Origin: Accumulibacter jenkinsii
GTDB lineage: Bacteria; Pseudomonadota; Gammaproteobacteria; Burkholderiales; Rhodocyclaceae
Assembly (NCBI GenBank): GCA_036625225.1
Contig: JAZKUF010000001.1
Span: 62,001 to 126,000, forward strand
Direction: 5' to 3'
Length of the DNA stretch: 64,000 nt
The notes under the pieces are model-generated. The model worked only from the letters and a program-made list of their open reading frames with translations, did no database searches and was not told the DNA's origin. A program made the position numbers and the translations under genes. This document shows, piece after piece, positions 60,177-64,000 of this stretch (position 1 is the stretch's first letter; every line of letters starts with the position of its first letter).

Positions 60177-60802
60177 CAGCTTTCCCGGCTCGCCGCGCAG
60201 GCCGCGAAGGCCTGGTCGATCGCCGCCCGCAGTTCGCCGTAGGAGCGGGTCACCGGGAATTGCGGAAACTCGCGGATGACCTGCTCCGGCGGGTGAAAAA
60301 GAATCCCGCCGTCGGCCTCGCCGAGCATTGCCGTGTCGTTGTAGGAGTCTCCCGCAGCGACCACCGTGAAGCGCAGTTCCTTCAGCCGGCGAACGGCTTC
60401 ACGCTTCTGGTCGGGCATCCGCAGGTGGTAGCGCACCAGCATCCCCTCGCGGTCGGCCTCGAGGCTGTGGCAGAAGAGCGTCGGCCAGCCGAGCTGGCGC
60501 ATCAAGGGGTGGGCAAATTCGTAGAAGGTGTCGGAGAGGATGATCAGCTGATAGTCTTCACGCAGGCCATCGACGAAAGCCCGGGCGCCGTCGAGCGGCC
60601 CCATGGCGGCGATCACCTGCTGGATGTCCGGCAGGCCGAGCCGGTGCTCGGCCAGGATGGCGAGGCGGTACCGCATCAGCCTGTCGTAGTCGGGTTCGTC
60701 GCGGGTCGTGCGGCGAAGCTCCGGGATGCCGGTGCGTGTGGCGAATTCGATCCATATTTCAGGGACCAGTACGCCTTCAAGGTCGAGGCAGACGATTTGC
60801 AC
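60176..60802 (-). CDS. thrH: Phosphoserine phosphatase / homoserine phosphotransferase ThrH
   Basis: A 208-residue HAD enzyme starting at GTG (GGAG 9 nt upstream). VQIVCLDLEGVLVPEIWIEFATRTG has the catalytic Asp pair in DLEG. ILSDTFYEFAHPLMRQLGWPTLFCHSLE (motif II) and VVAAGDSYNDTAMLGEAD (motif IV) follow. Sequence and length fit ThrH rather than SerB. Links serine and threonine metabolism. The open frame before 60802 is not coding-like. Confidence 0.92.
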   Translation of the reverse strand: MQIVCLDLEGVLVPEIWIEFATRTGIPELRRTTRDEPDYDRLMRYRLAILAEHRLGLPDIQQVIAAMGPLDGARAFVDGLREDYQLIILSDTFYEFAHPLMRQLGWPTLFCHSLEADREGMLVRYHLRMPDQKREAVRRLKELRFTVVAAGDSYNDTAMLGEADGGILFHPPEQVIREFPQFPVTRSYGELRAAIDQAFAACAASRES

Positions 60803-61040
60803 GGCAAGCTCCAGGAGGTGGGATTTGGCAGGAAGGCGCGATTCTACCAAATCCGGGCAGCAAGGGCCGCGCGGGCGTGCAGCTTTGCCGAATGGCACGC
60901 GCGCTTGCCCGCACGCTGACCGCGTGGCGGGGCAAGCCGTGCGAGTGGGAGGCGCGGGCGCCGGGGAGGAATCGTCGAAGGCGGTGGCGCGAGCAGGTTC
61001 GCGCCACCCTGCGATCGCTGATCGCTTCGACGACGGGCGC

Positions 61041-62213
61041 TTAGCGGAAGAGTCCTGCTTCCGAGCGCAGGACGGCTGCCTGGTCGATCGCTTCCCAGGT
61101 GAACTCCGGTTCATCGCGGCCGAAATGACCGTACGCAGCGGTCTTGAGGTAGATCGGGCGCAAGAGATCGAGCGCCTGGATGATGCCTTTCGGGCGCAGG
61201 TCGAAGTGCCTGCCGATCAGTTCGACGATCAACTCGTCGCCGACCTTGCCGGTGCCGAAGGTATTGACCATCAGCGAGACCGGGCGGGCGACGCCAATGG
61301 CGTAGGCCACCTGCACTTCGCAGCGCTCGGCGAGGCCTGCCGCGACGATGTTCTTGGCCACGTGGCGCGCGGCATAGGCCGCCGAGCGGTCGACCTTCGA
61401 CGGATCCTTGCCCGAGAAAGCACCGCCGCCGTGCCTGGCAGCGCCGCCGTAGGTGTCGACGATGATCTTGCGGCCGGTCAGGCCGCAATCGCCGTGCGGA
61501 CCGCCGACGACGAAGCGCCCGGTGGGATTCACCAGAAAGCGCGTGCTGGCGGTCAGCAGCTCTTTGGGAATCACCGGCTTGATGACCTCTTCGATCACGG
61601 CTTCGGAAATCTGGGCGTGCGAAACGTCGGGATCGTGTTGTGTAGACACCACGATGGTATCGATCGACAGCGGCCGCCCATCGACGTAGCGGACGGTGAG
61701 CTGGCTCTTGGCATCCGGCCGCAGCCAGGGCAGGCGGCCGTCGCGGCGCACTTCGGCCTGGCGCTGCATGATGCGGTGCGCGTAATGGATCGGCAGCGGC
61801 ATCAACGACGCGGTTTCGTTGCAGGCGTAGCCAAACATCAGTCCCTGGTCGCCGGCCCCCTGGTCGAGATCGATCCCCTGGCCCTCATTGACGCCTTGCG
61901 CGATATCCGGCGACTGGCGGTTGATTGCTGTCAGAATGGCGCAGCTCTTGTAGTCGAAGCCGATATCGGAGTTGTCGTAGCCGATGCGCCGCACCGCCTG
62001 CTGGGCGATTTCGCGATAGTTGATGTGGGCTTGGGTGGTGATTTCGCCCGAGATGACCACCAGCCCGGTCGACACCAGCGTCTCGCAGGCGACCCGGGCG
62101 GGCGGATCGTCGGCCAGAATGGCGTCGAGGATGGCATCGGAAATCTGGTCGGCAACCTTGTCCGGATGGCCTTCGGAAACCGACTCCGACGTGAAGAGGT
62201 ATTCTTTGCTCAT
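61041..62213 (-). CDS. metK: S-adenosylmethionine synthetase
   Basis: A 390-residue enzyme making SAM from methionine and ATP. FTSESVSEGHPDKVADQISDAILDA, DQGAGDQGLMFGYACNET, and GGGAFSGKDPSKVDRSAAYAARHVAKNIVAAGLA (P-loop-like region) are standard MetK motifs. Its leader carries a terminator-like hairpin (62235-62274), so attenuation by a SAM-linked signal is possible. Confidence 0.98.
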   Translation of the reverse strand: MSKEYLFTSESVSEGHPDKVADQISDAILDAILADDPPARVACETLVSTGLVVISGEITTQAHINYREIAQQAVRRIGYDNSDIGFDYKSCAILTAINRQSPDIAQGVNEGQGIDLDQGAGDQGLMFGYACNETASLMPLPIHYAHRIMQRQAEVRRDGRLPWLRPDAKSQLTVRYVDGRPLSIDTIVVSTQHDPDVSHAQISEAVIEEVIKPVIPKELLTASTRFLVNPTGRFVVGGPHGDCGLTGRKIIVDTYGGAARHGGGAFSGKDPSKVDRSAAYAARHVAKNIVAAGLAERCEVQVAYAIGVARPVSLMVNTFGTGKVGDELIVELIGRHFDLRPKGIIQALDLLRPIYLKTAAYGHFGRDEPEFTWEAIDQAAVLRSEAGLFR

Positions 62214-62234
62214 GCTGTTTCTGTGCTCCAGATA

Positions 62235-62274
62235 AAAAAACCCCGAAACGGCTGCGAGGCCGGCTCCGGGGTTC
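62235..62274 (-). terminator. Terminator-like hairpin inside the metK leader
   Basis: On the minus strand, aaccccg...cggggtt arms with an inner cggc/gccg stem are followed by TTTTTTT. The hairpin lies 22-61 bp before the metK ATG, and the gene upstream faces the other way. It must therefore act on the metK transcript itself. Confidence 0.7.
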
Positions 62275-62363
62275 GAGCAGACGACGCTTTAGCAGTATTT
62301 GGTGACCGATTCCGCGGTCCCTCCGCCCTGCAAGTTGTCCTGATTAACTCGGCGGATGGATAA

Positions 62364-62399
62364 TTATAGTTTTTCTTTCACCGGCTGGTAAAACTTCTC
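62364..62399 (-). promoter_or_regulatory. Predicted metK promoter
   Basis: Minus strand TTTACC, 18 bp, TATAAT. A start near 62357 gives a leader of about 140 nt before metK, containing the terminator-like hairpin. The -10 box is perfect; the -35 is modest. Confidence 0.5.
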
Positions 62400-62437
62400 G
62401 CCGCCTGTTGCCAACTTTTTCACCATCGGACGCCCGC

Positions 62438-63307
62438 GTGAATACCCTGTTTCGTCTTCTCAGCCATCTGCCTCTGGCCTGGCTGCATGCGCTTGGCACC
62501 TTGCTCGGCTGGCTCGCCTGGCTGTTCTCGGCCACCTACCGTCGTCACCTGCGCGAAAACCTGCAACTCGCGCTCGGCGAGGAAGCTGCCCGCCGGGTCC
62601 GCGCCACGGCGATCGGCGAAGCGGGCAAGAGCGTCGTCGAACTCGCGAAAATCTGGCTGCGGCCGCTCGCCGAAACGACTGCTCTGGTCGTCCAGGTCTC
62701 GGGCTGGGAAGTGGTCGAGGCGGCTTCCCGGCGCGGTCGCGGGATCCTTTATCTGACGCCGCACCTGGGTTGTTTCGAGATCACCGCGCAGTATCTGTCG
62801 ACCCACGCCCCGATCACCGTTCTCTATCGCCCGCCCCGGCAGGCCTGGCTGCAGCAGATGATCGAAAGCGGCCGGGCGCGGGTCCGGTTACACCTCGCTG
62901 CGGCTGATCTTTCCGGGGTGCGCAGCCTGCTCAAGGCGCTCCGGCGAGGCGAGGCGGTCGGCATGCTGCCCGATCAGGCGCCGAAAGCGGGTGAGGGGCG
63001 CTGGCTCGACTTCTTCGGCCGACCGGCCTATACGATGACCCTGGCGGCACGCCTTGCCGAGAGCGGCGCGACGGTGATCATGGTCTGGGCCGAACGCCTG
63101 CCCGCCGGCGCGGGTTACCATTTTCACCTGCAGGAGCCGACGCAAGCGATCCGCGGCAGCATCGAGCAGCGGGCGCAGCTGATCAATCAGGAGATCGAGC
63201 ATCTCGTTCGCCAATGTCCCGGACAGTATCTGTGGGGCTACAACCGCTACAAGGGGGACCGGGAGAGCGCAGCGCAGGCGGTCGCGGAAAGCGGGGGACC
63301 GGCGTGA
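62438..63307 (+). CDS. Lipid A biosynthesis acyltransferase (LpxL/HtrB-like)
   Basis: A 289-residue inner-membrane enzyme. The N-terminal helix is LLSHLPLAWLHALGTLLGWLAWLFS. The catalytic motif is YLTPHLGCFEITAQYL (H-x4-E type: HLGCFE), followed by VLYRPPRQAWLQQMIESGR and GMLPDQAPKAGEGRWLDFFG. It adds a secondary acyl chain to lipid A. GTG 62438 is chosen as start for usual length; a TTG at 62408 would add 10 residues. Divergent from metK; waaG follows. Confidence 0.93.
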   Translation: MNTLFRLLSHLPLAWLHALGTLLGWLAWLFSATYRRHLRENLQLALGEEAARRVRATAIGEAGKSVVELAKIWLRPLAETTALVVQVSGWEVVEAASRRGRGILYLTPHLGCFEITAQYLSTHAPITVLYRPPRQAWLQQMIESGRARVRLHLAAADLSGVRSLLKALRRGEAVGMLPDQAPKAGEGRWLDFFGRPAYTMTLAARLAESGATVIMVWAERLPAGAGYHFHLQEPTQAIRGSIEQRAQLINQEIEHLVRQCPGQYLWGYNRYKGDRESAAQAVAESGGPA

Positions 63308-63353
63308 TCGATTTGGCCTGCCGGTTTACGATCGCCAGCTGCAGGCGCTGCTG

Positions 63354-64000
63354 ATGCAGGTCGCCTTCTGTCTGTACAAGTACTTTCCCTTTGGCGGCCT
63401 GCAGCGCGATTTCCTGCGCATTGCGCTCGCCTGTCAGGCGCTAAACAGCGCGATCCGCGTATACACGCTCGAATGGCAGGGCGAAGTTCCGGCCGGTTTC
63501 GACCTGCAGGTGGTGCCGGTCAGGGCGCTGACCAATCAGCGCCGTTACGCGAAGTTCAGCAGCTGGGTGAGCGATCATCTGGCCGGGCATCCGGTCGATC
63601 GCGTCGTTGGCTTCAACAAGATGCCCGGCCTCGATGTCTATTTTGCCGCCGACGCCTGTTACGAAGACAAGGCGCGAAGGCTGCGCCATCCGCTGTATCG
63701 TCTGAGCGGGCGCTATCGCCACTTTGCGGCTTACGAACGCGCGGTCTTCGGGGCGCGCAGCAAGACCCGCATCCTGATGATTTCGCCGCTGCAAAAACCA
63801 CTCTTCCAGCAGTATTACGAGACCGCCGACGAGCGTTTTTACCTGCTGCCGCCGGGCGTTGCCCGTGACCGGCAGGCGCCGGCCAATGCCGGCGAAATCC
63901 GGGCCGAATTCCGGCGCGAGTTCGGGCTCCTGGCGAACGAGCTCCTGCTCCTGCAGATCGGCTCCGGCTTCAGGACCAAGGGTCTGGACCGCAGTCTGCA
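63354..64000 (+). CDS. waaG: Lipopolysaccharide glycosyltransferase WaaG-like (partial, cut by window edge)
   Basis: ATG 63354 begins MQVAFCLYKYFPFGGLQRDF, the characteristic start of WaaG/RfaG, the heptose-I glucosyltransferase of the LPS core. The frame stays open to the end of the window (215 residues visible), including VVGFNKMPGLDVYFAADACYE and the linker LLPPGV. The nucleotide-sugar-binding C-terminal domain lies beyond the edge. It follows the lipid A acyltransferase by 46 bp, so both may be in one LPS operon. Confidence 0.9.
   Translation, partial: MQVAFCLYKYFPFGGLQRDFLRIALACQALNSAIRVYTLEWQGEVPAGFDLQVVPVRALTNQRRYAKFSSWVSDHLAGHPVDRVVGFNKMPGLDVYFAADACYEDKARRLRHPLYRLSGRYRHFAAYERAVFGARSKTRILMISPLQKPLFQQYYETADERFYLLPPGVARDRQAPANAGEIRAEFRREFGLLANELLLLQIGSGFRTKGLDRSL

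Noticed and set aside
62235..62350. SAH or SAM-I riboswitch for metK
   Set aside because: The consensus elements of those families are not found in order. Kept only as an unassigned attenuator candidate.
60708..62363. 551-codon + strand frame
   Set aside because: Antisense to metK and the thrH upstream region; a GC-rich artefact.

Overview
The window looks like a high-GC betaproteobacterial chromosome, most likely Rhodocyclales (Accumulibacter/Dechloromonas-like). The gene order purM / hda / HAD phosphatase / pcnB / folK / deoxynucleoside kinase / panB / panC / panD, the secA-argJ pair, zapB-zapA followed by a 6S RNA, and the btuBCD and metK neighbourhoods all fit that group. The taxonomic placement is inference from gene content and order; no rRNA gene is present.

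Positions 1-17,440 hold a rearranged, duplicated chromosomal integron. Two nearly identical integron integrase genes (895-1890 and 8880-9875, both minus strand; 8 differences in 331 residues) each sit beside a LexA-box-like promoter site and an attI-like core. Each is followed to the right by a cassette array. The cassettes carry small secreted proteins and lipoproteins, toxin-antitoxin-type pairs (BrnT/BrnA, DUF4160/DUF2442), an Abi_C abortive-infection protein, GIY-YIG, HNH-like and PD-(D/E)XK nuclease candidates, and several unknowns. They are separated by attC sites that mostly share one stem-loop type. The host locus zrgA / PIN-domain gene / FAD-oxidoreductase gene occurs three times: left of each integrase in truncated form, and once at 17,221-19,009 where the oxidoreductase is intact but zrgA is cut. 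The arrays also hold an IS91-like remnant and two copies of a short terminal-inverted-repeat element with 10-bp flanking repeats. One of these copies lies exactly in an attC core.

From 17.4 to 29.3 kb are housekeeping and accessory genes: FAD oxidoreductase-PIN, DUF1415, DUF924, YjbQ, the chromate transporter ChrA, two tandem GarR-like dehydrogenases, a large Hsp70-family protein and a NYN-LOTUS protein. From 28.9 to 36.6 kb are pantothenate (panBCD), nucleotide, folate and RNA-polyadenylation genes, then hda and purM. From 36.6 to 43.4 kb are a KfrA-like DNA-binding protein, apaG, argJ, secA and a CBS protein.

From 43.6 to 50.6 kb are a TolC-family protein, a heat-shock cluster (two Hsp20 proteins divergent from cbpA-cbpM), a PepSY protein, cytochrome b561, an alpha/beta hydrolase, 6S RNA and zapA-zapB. 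From 50.7 to 54.7 kb is a cobalamin riboswitch followed by btuB-btuC-btuD with no btuF. The remainder holds a Cache-type diguanylate cyclase, a bacteriohemerythrin, an ABC-F ATPase, thrH-purU, metK with a terminator-like hairpin in its leader, a lipid A acyltransferase and the start of waaG, which runs off the right edge.

The most unusual parts are the triplicated integron platform, the short inverted-repeat element that inserts into an attC core, and the two-gene PD-(D/E)XK cassette. No CRISPR array or tRNA was seen.
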